From the NCBI GenBank assembly GCA_029582265.1, contig CM055828.1:8903902-8967901 (forward strand): a stretch of 64,000 bases of DNA. Reading direction: 5' to 3'. Position numbers and translations under genes: made by a program. Positions 37,701 through 52,700 of the stretch are shown piece after piece (position 1 is the first letter of the stretch; each line of letters begins with the position of its first letter). This DNA is from Zoroaster sp. YZ-2022. Taxonomy: Eukaryota; Echinodermata; Asteroidea; Forcipulatida; Zoroasteridae. The notes under the pieces are model-generated. The model was not told the DNA's origin, made no database searches, and worked only from the letters and a program-made list of their open reading frames with translations.

Positions 37701-40700
37701 GGCACTGAGTGACAAAATATCCATGAACGTTCAGTACAGCCAAATGTTTGTTATAGCGGTATGGCACTGAGTGACAAAATATCCATAAAGGCCAAAAATC
37801 AAATCAATTATACAAATGTATTTATTTATTTGTAGTTAAATTAACAAGACATTTTTGGCATCAATTCATCCATCCTGTTCAAGTGATTCAATGAGTAGTG
37901 TTCTTCATGACTGTTTTGTAATTACATGCAAATAAAACACGAGGAAAAAGTTACTTTTTATTCACAGAATGTAAAGGTGAGACACCTTTTCTACAAAAAA
38001 GGTTTTTTTAACTTAAAATGAAGAAAAAAACCAAAACACATACATTAACCCTAACTCCCTAGGCATTGTTACTGAACAATAAAAATCCTTCAAAATCCTC
38101 CAACTGCCTTTGTTGTCTAGGGAGTTAGGGTTAAAAAAAAAACCAATATGCTTAATATGATATGATATATCCTATAAAATGCTTAATATTTCAGCATGCT
38201 TTAATTCTTAATAAGTAATATATACTTACAATACATGACACAAAACACGTCTTAACAGTTAAAAGCTAAGTACCATTGCTGTAAATTGTGCTCAGATATC
38301 TGCAAAATCATAATTAATTCTAGTTTACAGCACACCCTACCTCAGCACTCTTAGCCAGTCGTTTGGACATCTGACGTTCCATCATATCCAACTTCTCTGT
38401 CAACTGTTTGTTTCTATGTTGCACCTCCTCAATCAATGAACTTTGATCCAAGGCTTGTTTGCGCTTTAACGATGCCACCTGAATACAGATTGGATAAGAA
38501 GAGTCATGAGATTCAAAGTTATTACTTCTAAAAACTATCAAATCCAAAGTGTTTTTGTTGCAGATATTTTTCAAAATTCTCAGTCTCAAAATCTTGTACA
38601 TGTGACAAAGCTACAATGAGGGTCATCATTTCATAATGCATACTGGTCTAACTAATGGCAAAAACAATGCAAAACTGATATTGTCTACTGAATACCAATG
38701 AGACATTCTTTTATTCAAATTGTTGTGTTCAGTTTAATTAATCAACTATGTTCGAGCGGTTTAGTGCATCGGATTTGTGTTCTGATGGCTGAGTTGTCAG
38801 AATGTGGGTTCAAATACCGACCACGACCGTGGTACTTGTGTCCTTAATTAAGCAAGACACTTTACCATAATTGCTTCTCTCCACCCAGGAGTATATGGGC
38901 ACCTGTGAGGGCAGAGTTAGTTGTTGTGTTTGATTAGCCCTGTACGCACCGAAATGGCAGCAATCCCAGGGAGCTGAGATGGTTTCAGGAATGATTTATG
39001 CACCTGATGAGCAGGGGTAATAATGTAATGCGCCTTGAGCACCAGTTTGATGGATACGTGCCCTTATATAAGTCCATATTATTATTATTATTTTTATTAC
39101 ATAGATTGTTCAATTACAAACGACACAGTAACGTACAGGGAAATGTAAACAGTGATGCTTAGCTAGACTGAGATGCAATAAGCACATACACTGAGCCAAA
39201 AAAGAAACTTATAAAATTTTAACAGATCACCAAATAAAATTCTGTGCATGAAAATGTACCAAATTTGGATACAATATTACTGCAATGTATTGCTTCAAAT
39301 GGCAGTCAATAACCAATTGTTTGCTTCAATGACACAAGAGAAATGTGCACTGACCCAAAGGACTTGCTGTTCCACATGTCACATTATTCAGCTGCAGCCC
39401 TGTACACACATGCATGTCAATGAATGAAACAAAAGAATTTGTAAAGGGATTTGCACCCCTTACCTGCATGATTGCAAGTCTTCATACAGGGTTGCTCTAG
39501 TCCTTCTGAGTATTGCTAATGAAACAGATATGCCAAGGCTAACATGCATGTGTGTACAGGGCTGCAGCTGAATAATGTGACATGTGGAACAGCAAGTCCT
39601 TTGGGTCAGTGCACATTTCTCTTGTGTCATTGAAGCAAACAATTGGTTATTGACTGCCATTTGAAGCAATACATTGCAGTAATATTGTATCCAAATTTGG
39701 TACATTTTCATGCACAGAATTTTATTTGGTGATCTGTTAAAATTTTATAAGTTTCTTTTTTGGCTCAGTGTATATTTGTGAAGTAGTCTATGCTAAATGA
39801 GATTTATAACATTCAGGGAATTTGACAAATGTGTGATCAAACACGTAGCAGACGTCTGTACAGACACTCTAGGTATTGACAGTCCACCAATCCATACACG
39901 CCTACCTCCTCTTCCAGCTCATAGTTACATTTCTTCAGCTCCTCATTGGCGGGGTCAGAGGTCATCGTCCTCTTCATTGCCTCTAATTTCACCGATGTTG
40001 TTGATTTCACTCTCTCTGTCCTGTAGATAGATAACAGAGGGGGGAAAATTTAATTACGGCTGAAAACCTTTTTTTTTTTAAATTACAGGAAAAATCTGCT
40101 AGACGTAAGAGCTTTTTGAAAATTCCATGCCTCTTTGGTATCTCAAAAAACAGATACATTTTGGTTGCAGTTTTGTTTGGTACACTTTTTTGAATGACTG
40201 TTTACAAGTACTTCTCAAGAAGAAAACAATGATACTTGGGTTAGTCAGGTGCACTGATGATTGACTTTACCTATGTGTTCAGCAGCTAACAAGACCTATG
40301 AGTCAGTCAGGTACACTGATGATTGACTTTACCTATGTGTTCAGTAGCTAACAAGACCTATGAGTCAGTCAGGTGCACTGATGATTGACTTTACCTATGT
40401 GTTCAGTAGCTAACAAGACCTATGAGTCAGTCAGGTGCACTGATGATTGACTTTACCTATGTGTTCAGCAGCTAACAAGACCTATGAGTTAGTCAGGTGC
40501 ACTGATGATTGACTTTACCTATGTGTTCAGCAGCTAACAAGACCTATGAGTCAGTCAGGTACACTGATGATTGACTTTACCTATGTGTTCAGCAGCTAAC
40601 AAGACCTATGAGTCAGTCAGGTGCACTGATGATTGACTTTACCTATGTGTTCAGTAGCTAACAAGACCTATGAGTTAGTCAGGTACACTGATGATTGACT

Positions 40701-43700
40701 TTACCTATGTGTTCAGTAGCTAACAAGACCTATGAGTCAGTCAGGTGCACTGATGATTGACTTTACCTATGTGTTCAGCAGCTAACAAGACCTATGAGTC
40801 AGTCAGGTGCACTGATGATTGACTTTACCTATGTGTTCAGTAGCTAACAAGACCTATGAGTCAGTCAGGTGCACTGAAGATTGACTTTACCTATGTGTTC
40901 AGCAGCTAACAAGACCAATGAGTCAGTCAGGTGCACTGATGATTGACTTTATCTATGTGTTCAGCAGCTAACAAGACCAATGAGTCAGTCAGGTGCACTG
41001 AAGATTGACTTTACCTATGTGTTCAGTAGCTAACAAGACCTATGAGTCAGTCAGGTGCACTGATGATTGACTTTACCTATGTGTTCAGCAGCTAACAAGA
41101 CCTATGAGTTAGTCAGATGCACTGAAGATTGACTTTACCTATGTGTTCAGCAGCTAACAAGACCTATGAGTCAGTCAGGTGCACTGATGATTGACTTTAT
41201 CTATGTGTTCAGCAGCTAACAAGACCAATGAGTCAGTCAGGTGCACTGAAGATTGACTTTACCTATGTGTTCAGCAGCTAACAAGACCTATGAGTCAGTC
41301 AGGTGCACTGATGATTGACTTTACCTATGTGTTCAGCAGCTAACAAGACCTATGAGTCAGTCAGGTGCACTGATGATTGACTTTACCTATGTGTTCAGTA
41401 GCTAACAAGACCTATGAGTCAGTCAGGTGCACTGATGATTGACTTTACCTATGTGTTCAGCAGCTAACAAGACCTATGAGTCAGTCAGGTGCACTGATGA
41501 TTGACTTTACCTATGTGTTCAGCAGCTAACAAGACCTATGAGTCAGTCAGGTGCACTGATGATTGACTTTACCTATGCGTTCAGTAGCTAACAAGACCTA
41601 TGAGTCAGTCAGGTGCACTGATGATTGACTTTACCTATGTGTTCAGCAGCTAACAAGACCTATGAGTCAGTCAGGTGCACTGATGATTGACTTTACCTAT
41701 GCGTTCAGTAGCTAACAAGACCTACAGTGTATGAGTCAGTCAGGTGCACTGATGATTGACTTTACCTATGTGTTCAGCAGCTAACAAGACCTATGAGTCA
41801 GTCAGGTGCACTGATGATTGACTTTACCTATGCGTTCAGTAGCTAACAAGACCTATGAGTCAGTCAGGTGCACTGATGATTGACTTTACCTATGTGTTCA
41901 GCAGCTAACAAGACCTATGAGTTAGTCAGGTACACTGATGATTGACTTTACCTATGTGTTCAGCAGCTAACAAGACCTATGAGTCAGTCAGGTGCACTGA
42001 TGATTGACTTTACCTATGTGTTCAGTAGCTAACAAGACCTATGAGTCAGTCAGGTACACTGATGATTGACTTTACCTATGTGTTCAGTAGCTAACAAGAC
42101 CTATGAGTTAGTCAGGTGCACTGATGATTGACTTTACCTATGCGTTCAGTAGCTAACAAGACCTATGAGTCAGTCAGGTGCACTGATGATTGACTTTACC
42201 TATGCGTTCAGTAGCTAACAAGACCTATGAGTCAGTCAGGTGCACTGATGATTGACTTTACCTATGTGTTCAGCAGCTAACAAGACCTATGAGTTAGTCA
42301 GGTGCACTGATGATTGACTTTACCTATGTGTTCAGCAGCTAACAAGACCTATGAGTCAGTCAGGTGCACTGATGATTGACTTTACCTATGTGTTCAGTAG
42401 CTAACAAGACCTATGAGTCAGTCAGGTGCACTGATGATTGACTTTACCTATGTGTTCAGTAGCTAACAAGACCTATGAGTCAGTCAGGTACACTGATGAT
42501 TGACTTTACCTATGCGTTCAGTAGCTAACAAGACCTATGAGTCAGTCAGGTGCACTGATGATTGACTTTACCTATGTGTTCAGCAGCTAACAAGACCTAT
42601 GAGTCAGTCAGGTGCACTGATGATTGACTTTACCTATGTGTTCAGTAGCTAACAAGACCTATGAGTCAGTCAGGTACACTGATGATTGACTTTACCTATG
42701 CGTTCAGTAGCTAACAAGACCTATGAGTCAGTCAGGTGCACTGATGATTGACTTTACCTATGTGTTCAGCAGCTAACAAGACCTATGAGTCAGTCAGGTG
42801 CACTGATGATTGACTTTACCTATGTGTTCAGTAGCTAACAAGACCTACATGTATGAGTTAGTCAGGTACACTGATGATTGACTTTACCTATTGAGGGCAT
42901 CCTTCATCATCTTATTGGACTTCTGTAGATGTTCTATTTCTTTCTCTTTGTCTTTCAGTTTCGTCCGTAGACTCTCCACTCTCTTTTCCCATTTCTTGCC
43001 TTCCTCCCATTTTGCCACCTCTACTAAAGACTGAAAAAGAATAATTTATTTGGACAATATCCCTAAATTGTATTGATTACAAATGTCATGATTGTAAAGT
43101 GAAATCAGTTTCTTTAACACAACCAAATTAGTGAATATTTCATTTCTAATCTGTAGTACAACTATTATTTTCTGGTGTGATTTCATAAGTACACTTTAAT
43201 TACCTGTTCCTTCTTTGGGTCAGAGGTTATACCTTTGACATCTGACCCCTTTGTTTGTTGGAGTTGTTCCTCTAGTGTTTGTATGTGTTTTTTGAGTTTG
43301 TCTGTTTCAGAAGAAGGTCCTTTCTCTGGTTCGTCAGTGTGCTGGGAAAAAGATAGAGTCTCAGTAAATACAAAATTATGATTATATTCTAGGCCCATCA
43401 TTATATTTTTATATAGAGTGAAGAATTACAATCAAAACCAACACATATAGGCTGATTTGAGCTGCTTAGTCGAGGTACCAACAAGATTGGTAACATCCAG
43501 AGCAGTCCAGCCTGACAGCTTAAGTCACAACTTCACATTTTTTAACAATAGGCCTGTTTCACCATGGCTGGATGGCAATGCTCTGGCTCTTCATCATTGA
43601 ACATAATTTTTATCAGATACCTTTAGTATCTCTCATATAATCAGAACATGTGAAATGTATTACAAATTTGAAATGGATCACGGGGTTGTGATCCATTTTC

Positions 43701-46700
43701 TCAGTAGAATGCATACGTACAAATCTTACTGTTTTCTCATTAACAAAACAAAATGGAATAAGCTGACATGTTGACAGGTTGTACATATCTCTTCATTCTA
43801 TAGTACAGCTGTATTTATAGTCACACGTGTACACTCCCTTTAAATGAAGGGAGAAATTTTTATAAAGCCCGTAGGGTAATAAAAATTACATATGAACATA
43901 TTATTATTTAAAGAGGCACTCTAAGGTCAAATTCAGTTTTGTGATGCACTCATTTTCCAATAGATAGAGTCCTTATTAAAGTGTGAAAAAAATTACAAGT
44001 CTCTAACTTCACTTTAAAGTGGTGTAACATATCATTTTATTTGATACCCTTTCAGAGCGATATTTGAAACATGACGTCACTATTTTCTTACGGTAAATGA
44101 GTCTGTAACATTCCATACAGGAATTTTTTGTTTGTCAAAAAGTCAATTTCAATGCCGATTTGATCAAATATTGTGGAGATTCAGGAATGAACTGCAAATT
44201 CACCGTACAAAAATGTAGAGATCCATTTATTTGAAATGTGACGTCACTGTTGTCTTTGGATGTTAACAAATTTCACACAGGAAGGTTATCAAATAAAATG
44301 ACATTTTACATCACTTTAACGTGAGGTTAGAGACAATTTTTTTTGGTAATTTCTTTCACACTTTAATAAGGACTTTAGTTATTGGAAAATCACAAAACTA
44401 AATTTGACCTTAGAGCCCCTCTTTAAAAACATTAGTGTGTAACATTAGTACACGTATCAATCATCCTTAAAATAAATCCATCTTAAATGCTTTCATCTTC
44501 GAGTAAAACAGGAATTATTATGTTGAATTTACAGAAAGTTGCTATCTGGTATTTGTTTGTAAAACATAAAACATAAAAAACATGTTTTTTGTCATTTTTT
44601 CAAAAATGTCATGAAATTTTCACAGGTTAGTTATACAATATATTTCTTGGAAAACAAACATTTTGACATTTTGTGCCTTCACTTTAATTGTGTATCTTCA
44701 TCTGGTTATAATTGTTCTACTTTTAAAATCTGCTACTGACCTTTTGACCTTTCATTTGGACATCCATTTTCTGTTGCAGTTTCTTATGTTCTTCTTGTAG
44801 TTTTTGGAGTGCAGACAACTTGGCTTCCAAATCCTAAACAAAGAGAAAACAACGATTGTTGAAACACCCATTGCAACTGTAATGACTTTGTTATTTGAAC
44901 TTGATATGTGGGAACAATTAAGAATGAAATCTAGTATGGCATATTGTACACCTTCTAGATTTTCATTTATTGAGATATTACTGAAAAATTTGTTTTTAGA
45001 TGATTTACAAAACATCCAATAAATTATTTTGTTGAGGAGAAAAAATAAGATGTATCCTATAATATAAATAATGATGTTTTGTCAAAACTTGTTCTAAAAT
45101 TTGCAATGAATTTACATTGTTGTGAAGAAATGTGAGAGCTAAACTCTCCACTGTTCTGCTTTACAATTAATCCCTGTGTTAAGAGCCTCAATAATCCCTT
45201 GGTGAAATGTCATTTTTGGAAACTTTATTAAGAAAGGAATTGTTCTTGTTCACTGTGGGGCAGCACTTTCAAGATTAGCCACAGTAAACTGGGTTTAAGA
45301 ATGGTTAATAGTGAACGGGTTAAAGATTGATTTATAGTTTCATGGAATTTTTTATTTATTTTTTTGGCATCGGGAGATAAACAATTGATTTAATTTTGCC
45401 CTACACCGACATGTGTATAGCACTGTATACTCAGTACTTTCCGAGTCTGTGGAAAAACCTTCACAGGTGACTCGGGCGGAATTCGAACCCACGACCTCCT
45501 GCTTACTAGTGCAGACGTCTTAACCTCTTGACCACCGAGCTTGCCCGATGATGATTGGCCGGCTAGAATCCTATATAGCAGCGGGTGCTGCAATATTTAT
45601 AGTTTGATGGAATTTTTTGCATCGGGAGATAAACAATTGATTTAATTTTTGCCCTACACCAACATGTGTAAAATTGTCGATTTGGTATGTCAGAAGGGTG
45701 AACACACACACACACACCGTATTATTAATAACTTTAAAATGAACATGTATTAGGATCTATTTCAATTATTTCATTATTATAGATGGTTTTGTTCCCGAAA
45801 CGACCTATAACACATCCCAAGTCTAGTGTTAGTAGACCGCAAATGAGGGTTAAATTAACAGCCAACTGTACCGTGCAGTGGACAACAATAGCAGGTGGGA
45901 GGACAGCAGGCTACTCAGCAATCTGGAGTATACCCATCCCCACTAGCGACCATCTAGATCCTAAAACTACTATATATTGAAATTAAGTCATAATTATTAG
46001 TCTCATTATTCTATAAAATAAATTATTTGTAAATATTAATTTTGAGTGACAATTGTAAATAATTTTTAAATATAAGACTGGTGTACCGAGTTGTTTTATT
46101 TGTTGTTTATAGGCAGTATGACAGGAGTTCAGGATCAGGAAGTATCTTAACATTGCATTCAAGTCCCATTCACAAATGCTGAGTCATTGTACATAGTATT
46201 CTCAAGTCCTGAGTCCGAGCTACTAAAAATGTGACTGAGTCGAAGTCAAGTCCAAGTCACAAAGGCATACAAGTCTGGCTTAAGCATCAGTCTTCGTCCA
46301 AATCGTGAACTTGAGTTACCATCATAGCTTATTCCTAGTTAAACACATGTTTAACTAGATCATAGCATCTGCGTTTAGCATCTGATTCTGATTATAATCA
46401 ACTGATACTAATAGCTTATTCCCAGTTACAAACAAGTTAACTAGATCACAGCATCTGCATTTAGCATCTGCATTTAGCATCTGATTCTGATTATAATCAA
46501 CTGATAGTAATAGCTTATTCCTAGTTATATACAAGTTAACTAGATCACAGCATCTGCATTTAGCATCTGATTCTGATTATAATCAACTGATAGTAATAGC
46601 TTATTCCTAGTTACATACAAGTTAACTAGATCACAGCATCTGCATTTAGCATCTGATTCTGATTATAATCAACTGATAGTAATAGCTTATTCCCAGTTAC

Positions 46701-49700
46701 AAACAAGTTAACTAGATCACAGCATCTGCATTTAGCATCTGATTCTGATTATAATCAACTGATACTAATAGCTTATTCCCAGTTACAAACAAGTTAACTA
46801 GATCACAGCATCTGCATTTAGCATCTGATTCTGATTATAATCAACTGATACTAATAGCTTATTCCCAGTTACATACAAGTTAACTAGATCACAGCATCTG
46901 CATTTAGCATCTGATTCTGATTATAATCAACTGATACTAATAGCTTATTCCCAGTTACAAACAAGTTAACTAGATCACAGCATCTGCATTTAGCATCTGA
47001 TTCTGATTATAATCAACTGATACTAATAGCTTATTCCCAGTTACAAACAAGTTAACTAGATCACAGCATCTGCATTTAGCATCTGATTCTGATTATAATC
47101 AACTGATACTAATAGCTTATTCCCAGTTACAAACAAGTTAACTAGATCACAGCATCTGCATTTAGCATCTGATTCTGATTATAATCAACTGATACTAATA
47201 GCTTATTCCTAGTTATATACAAGTTAACTAGATCACAGCATCTGCGTTTAGCATTTGATTCTGATTATAATCAACTGATACTAATAGCTTATTCCCAGTT
47301 ACAAACAAGTTAACTAGATCACAGCATCTGCATTTAGCATCTGATTCTGATTATAATCAACTGATACTAATAGCTTATTCCCAGTTACAAACAAGTTAAC
47401 TAGATCACAGCATCTGCATTTAGCATCTGATTCTGATTATAATCAACTGATACTAATAGCTTATTCCCAGTTATATACAAGTTAACTAGATCACAGCATC
47501 TGCATTTAGCATCTGATTCTGATTATAATCAACTGATACTAATAGCTTATTCCCAGTTACAAACAAGTTAACTAGATCACAGCATCTGCATTTAGCATCT
47601 GATTCTGATTATAATCAACTGATACTAATAGCTTATTCCTAGTTATATACAAGTTAACTAGATCACAGCATCTGCGTTTAGCATCTGATTCTGATTATAA
47701 TCAACTGATACTAATAGCTTATTCCCAGTTACATACAAGTTAACTAGATCACGGCATCTGCGTTCAGCATCTGATTCTGATTATATTCCACTGATACTAA
47801 AGTAAATACCTGTTTGAGTTCTTGGATCTCTTTGTTGAGATCCGATGACTGAGCTCTGTGATTATATTCCACTGATACTAAAGTATATACCTGTTTGAGT
47901 TCTTGGATCTCTTTGTTGAGATCTGATGACTGAGCTCTGTGATTATATTCCACTGATACTAAAGTAAATACCTGTTTGAGTTCTTGGATCTCTTTGTTGA
48001 GATCCGATGACTGAGCTCTGTGCTTCTTAATTTCTTTCCGAGCGGTATCCAGCTTGCTCCTTGATTCATACAATTGATCCTATGTGAACCAGTTAAAAAT
48101 GGATCAATTCTAAATGCTTACTGATGCATATTTTGTATGAACTTATTTTTCCATCATGTTAGGTTTAAATCTAAAAATGACTTTTCCTATTAGAAAGGTA
48201 ATTTACCTTTCAAATATAAAGTAATAATTCACAAAATAATTGACGGATAATAATTTATATGACATAAAAAAAAGAGAAAATCAATTAAATTGTGGCAATT
48301 TTTTGAGCAAAGGGAAAAAAAGACAAGCAAAACACAACGTTGCAACCTCTGTGATTGATCCCTAGACGGTTTCTTCTAAAGTTTGTGCATATATAGTTAG
48401 GGAGGAAGGCCAAAGTCGTGGTACAGGCAAGCCTTTGAGTCTACCCAGTCTCCTAATCTGTCTTTTGTGAGTCCTAATCCTGTAAAATACAGAATCTGCC
48501 AATGAACATAACCTGGGCTTCTGGAGGGCCTTAGTCCAGCCAAGTAGAGCTCATTATAATGGCTGCAGTTGTAAACAAAAGACAGCTGAGGTGGTGGTCA
48601 AGTCTGCATTAAACAATAAGAGCTATTTGAGATCTATTCATTAATAAAGGGTTTTTGTGCTCAGCTAGGGGATTATATAGGCCCCTAGGCCTGGGCAAAG
48701 CCCGGGCCTGGCTGGGCTTCTCAAAGGCTTGGCTGTACCAGAACTTTGGCCCTCCTCTCTTACTTTGAGAGGGATCCTTGCTAACATGGATATTATTAAT
48801 GGATTCTGACTAGCGCCCCCAGAACAATTGATAATTGGGAAACCATCGACTACAGGACTGGATAGCTCAGGTGGTGGTCCGTCTTTCATTAATTCATTTG
48901 TTTTCTTAATTCATTTTCCCAATCTATTGCAATTTACCTTGATATGTTTAGTCTCCTTCTCCAGCAGTCTTTGCACATTAATCTGTTGTTCTTGTTCATC
49001 TGCATTTGTTTTGACATTCTGTTGAGCTGTGTCTACCATGTCAGCTCTTAACTGGAGTAGAGCCTGGCTAAGAGACTATTACATGACAAAACAAATGAAT
49101 AAAAACACATAATTTTACTCAGGTAGAGAGGAAAAGTTGACTTTATGACCATTCTCAAGCTACAGCCATGTTAAATGTTCCTACGCAAAATTAGCCATAG
49201 CAAGTCCCTTTGATGCACAAATAAGCTGTCACTTTTCAGGTAGTAAATGATTGTGCTAAAACAGAATGATTTCTGGTAACGACGCCAAGGATTCCTCAAA
49301 AGTACACATAAGGACTGTAGCTTGGAAGCCTGAGGAAACCTGTAAACAAAGGCACTTGCTATGTGAACTGGAAACACTCTTCCATGATATATCTTCTGCC
49401 CTAGTACACAGGACCTACAGCTTAACATCCCATGTGAAAGACAAAACTAGTGTATTGCTCAAGGACACAAGCACCTCAACTGGCCAGGCTGGGATTCGAA
49501 CCTACATTTTGAACCCAGAACTTGAGTCCGATGCACTACAGCACTCGGCCATGACACTCTGCGAGCACAGAGCCTCAGGAACTCCCAAAGTTCTTCATGT
49601 CTGAAACTTTGCACACACATTTAAACAGATTTTTGAACCAAGATGGCTGCTATTTGATAAATGATTGCTGGGATTTCTTGGTAATGTACCAAGTATGTTG

Positions 49701-52700
49701 ACATTTTCACTAACAAAAACTCTAAATTCATGGTGAAAACTTACTTTGTGTTGTTTTTCCTTTAGAGCCAAATCATGCCTTAGTCTCTCTACCAGTCCTT
49801 TCATTGTGGTAGTTGGAGCACGGGCATTAGCTTCCTTCTGGTCTTCTAGTTCAGAGTGCAAGTTTTTGATCTAGAAGAAAAGAAATGAAAATATACAGAT
49901 TCAGAGCAGAGAGCTTCAGCAAAATCAGAGATCAGAGAACCGAAAACTGTGAAGTTTTCACACACTAGAAAGATTTGAAAGAAATGAAATATTTGTGAAG
50001 TTTTGAGGTTTACCTCTTCTTCTTTGTCCTGAATGACATTCTTTAAGTCATTGATTTCACCGTCCAGACGTGTTACCTCTGCGCTGTGCTCACCTGTCAT
50101 CCTAAATGCATTAAAAAAAAAGACAAACAACACATGGAGAATATTTTACGCAATCTACATTTTCTATGAACACATCAACATGTACATGAAGACGTCCATG
50201 AAATTGTCTTAGCTTTTTTTAGAAGTTGTCCTCTAGATGTTATGAATGACACGATAGGATCAGCTCATTGTATTCTGATGCCATGAAATGCATGTACATC
50301 TGAATGCATATTTCTTTGTTCAGTTTTGATTGGGTACATGGTCATGTATTCAGCATTATCATAAGTCTATTATGAAGTGTTCCAGTCTACTATAACCCAG
50401 TTCATAGCATTGTATTCCCAATGCAGATACGACAAACGAGTATGTTAACAAGTTTGGCTACCCTACTTGACAGCATTATGGACACAGCTTGCTTTATAGT
50501 TTCAGAACTAACCGGGATGCAATCGAGACTGTGACTGGGTTAACAGAGAGTTGCATAACACGCACTTTACTGGTGCATTTACAGCAAAGTATGCTTTAAA
50601 CACATGTGTAAAGTACAGTTCTCGCGTATACAGGCAAGTCACCCAGGATGCACTGCTTCTCTCAAGACTTTGGGAGTCAGTCTGTGGAATAAAACATCAT
50701 GGGCATAAATCCATTGCTCTTGGAATACTCTACACTGGATTAGGTTTTTGCACATAATTATAGCATCTGTGTTGGTAATTGAATTCTGGATCCACTTTCA
50801 TAAAGCTCCTAAGCAGAAAATATTGCTTAGCAAGTATATTGGCTAAACAAAATTTTGAAGAGAACCAGCCAGAAGTAATATACAATATGTGACATTTTGG
50901 CTGGTAATCTAATTTTGCTAGGAATTTTTTTCTGTGCTTAGCACAGCTCTGTGGAATTGGCCTCTGGTGTTATTTATGACTGAGATATAACGTGGCTAAT
51001 CATTAATGCTGAAAGAATGCAAATCCACAAACCTGGCCGTAGCTGCCTTATTCTCACGTACTTTCCGTTCCAATACTTCTTTCCACTTGCTGGTCTCTGT
51101 ATGAGCTGACTTCAGCTTTATAGACATGGCAGACAGTGAGTTGTCTTGCTCTGCTAGGAGATCTTCGAGTTCCTGCAGGCGGGCTAACTGCTTGTTAGTA
51201 GGGACAGCAGCTCCTGGCTGGTTCACTAAGGTCTAATTATCAAGAATGATCAGAGAATTCATTTCAATTTTGTAATGTAATTTTCATTTATATGAATAAA
51301 ACAAGACAAATTTTAAAAGTTCAGAGGGACAAACAACAATAAAAGGGAAAAGGGAAAGATTACACATTTTAATAAATTGTAATATATTATTATAATATCT
51401 TTAATATCACTTATGAAAAATTTGCTGTTACAAAGTGATCATGAAGAATAAATGTGAACATGGTAGTCTTTGACCCTAGCTGGCCCTTTCTCAAAGACAA
51501 AGAAACACATACAGACATACCGACATACAGAAAGAAAGGTTACAAAAAGATGGAATAAGAAGATAATTATGATCCAGGAGTGTAAGAAGATTGACCAACT
51601 CTCAAAAGATGGAAAAAATAAAGTATTGAGGACAATGGCATCACAAAAGCGTCACAGTTGATTCTGAATAAAACAAAATAAACATGCCATGACCGAGCGG
51701 TTAAGTGTATTGGACTTGTGTTCCGATGACTGTGTCGTCAGAATGGGGGTTCGAATCCTTCCCGCGACCATGGCACTTGTGTCCTTCAGCAAGGCATTTT
51801 ACTGTAATTGCTTTTCCTCACCCAGGAGTATATAAATGGGTACCTGTGAGGGTAGAGATGGTTATTGTGTTTGATTAGCCCTGTAGTGCCAAAAGGTTGC
51901 ATATAATGGGCTGTATACTCCCCAGGGAGCTGAGAAAGATTATAGGAATGATATTGGCCCAGTGACCAGGGGAAATAATGTAAAGCGCATTGGGACATTA
52001 TGTGAAATGTGCTATATAAGAATGACATATTATTATTTATTATTATCGTTAACCCTATTCTACATGCACCAAAATGGGGTATTTTAAGTGGCATTAACAT
52101 GTTGTTTTTAAAATTGAATTTATTATGTGATCTAAGCATTGAAAACAAACAAGTGGCATATCAATACAAAGCTAAAACTCCCAAGCTTCCAGAAAATGAA
52201 AAAATAAAATAAAATATGCAAATTACATGTTAATTATTCATGAATAATTAATTAGATGATGAAATTTTTTCCCCCATTTTTTACTTTTTTAAAATTTATT
52301 TACATTTTTCAAGCATTCAAGTATATTGAATGTGTTTCTTTATGCTTTTATAAGTATAACACATCCCTTTCCTCTATAAATACAAAAGAAATGGGTAAAA
52401 TTGGATAATATTTGGCGAATCTATGAAAATTTACATGACTGATGTGGCATCTTCACTATCGCTGCTTTCACTACAAGATTCGTCATCGTCAGATTCATGG
52501 AACAAAAATGCTATGATTTCATCATTCAATTCCGAATTTGAGAAGTTCGGAACCAACACAGAGTCTTTATGTTTCTTTGAAGGCATTTTGGATCCGATAC
52601 GATCTCGGATGGTTACGATATTGAAGGATGATTAGCGATTGTTTGTCACGATTATCAACTACACACAATGTATGCGTAAACAAAATGGCGCCCGAGAGTT

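Noticed and set aside
45470..45545. Possible tRNA gene on the minus strand
   Set aside because: It has A and B boxes but no complete acceptor stem; it is the head of a second SINE family.
47810..47990. The three 81-bp copies as three separate micro-exons
   Set aside because: Acceptor-like AATCACAG sites exist, but the introns would be about 35 bp and would shift the frame; alternative donors on one exon fit better.
51683..51760. Possible tRNA gene from clear A and B boxes
   Set aside because: No cloverleaf can be drawn, and the sequence continues as a SINE body shared with 38747 and 56822.
52423..52635. Plus-strand 70-codon frame with Ser/Leu-rich start
   Set aside because: It is antisense to the acidic piggyBac transposase N-terminus inside a TTAA-flanked element.
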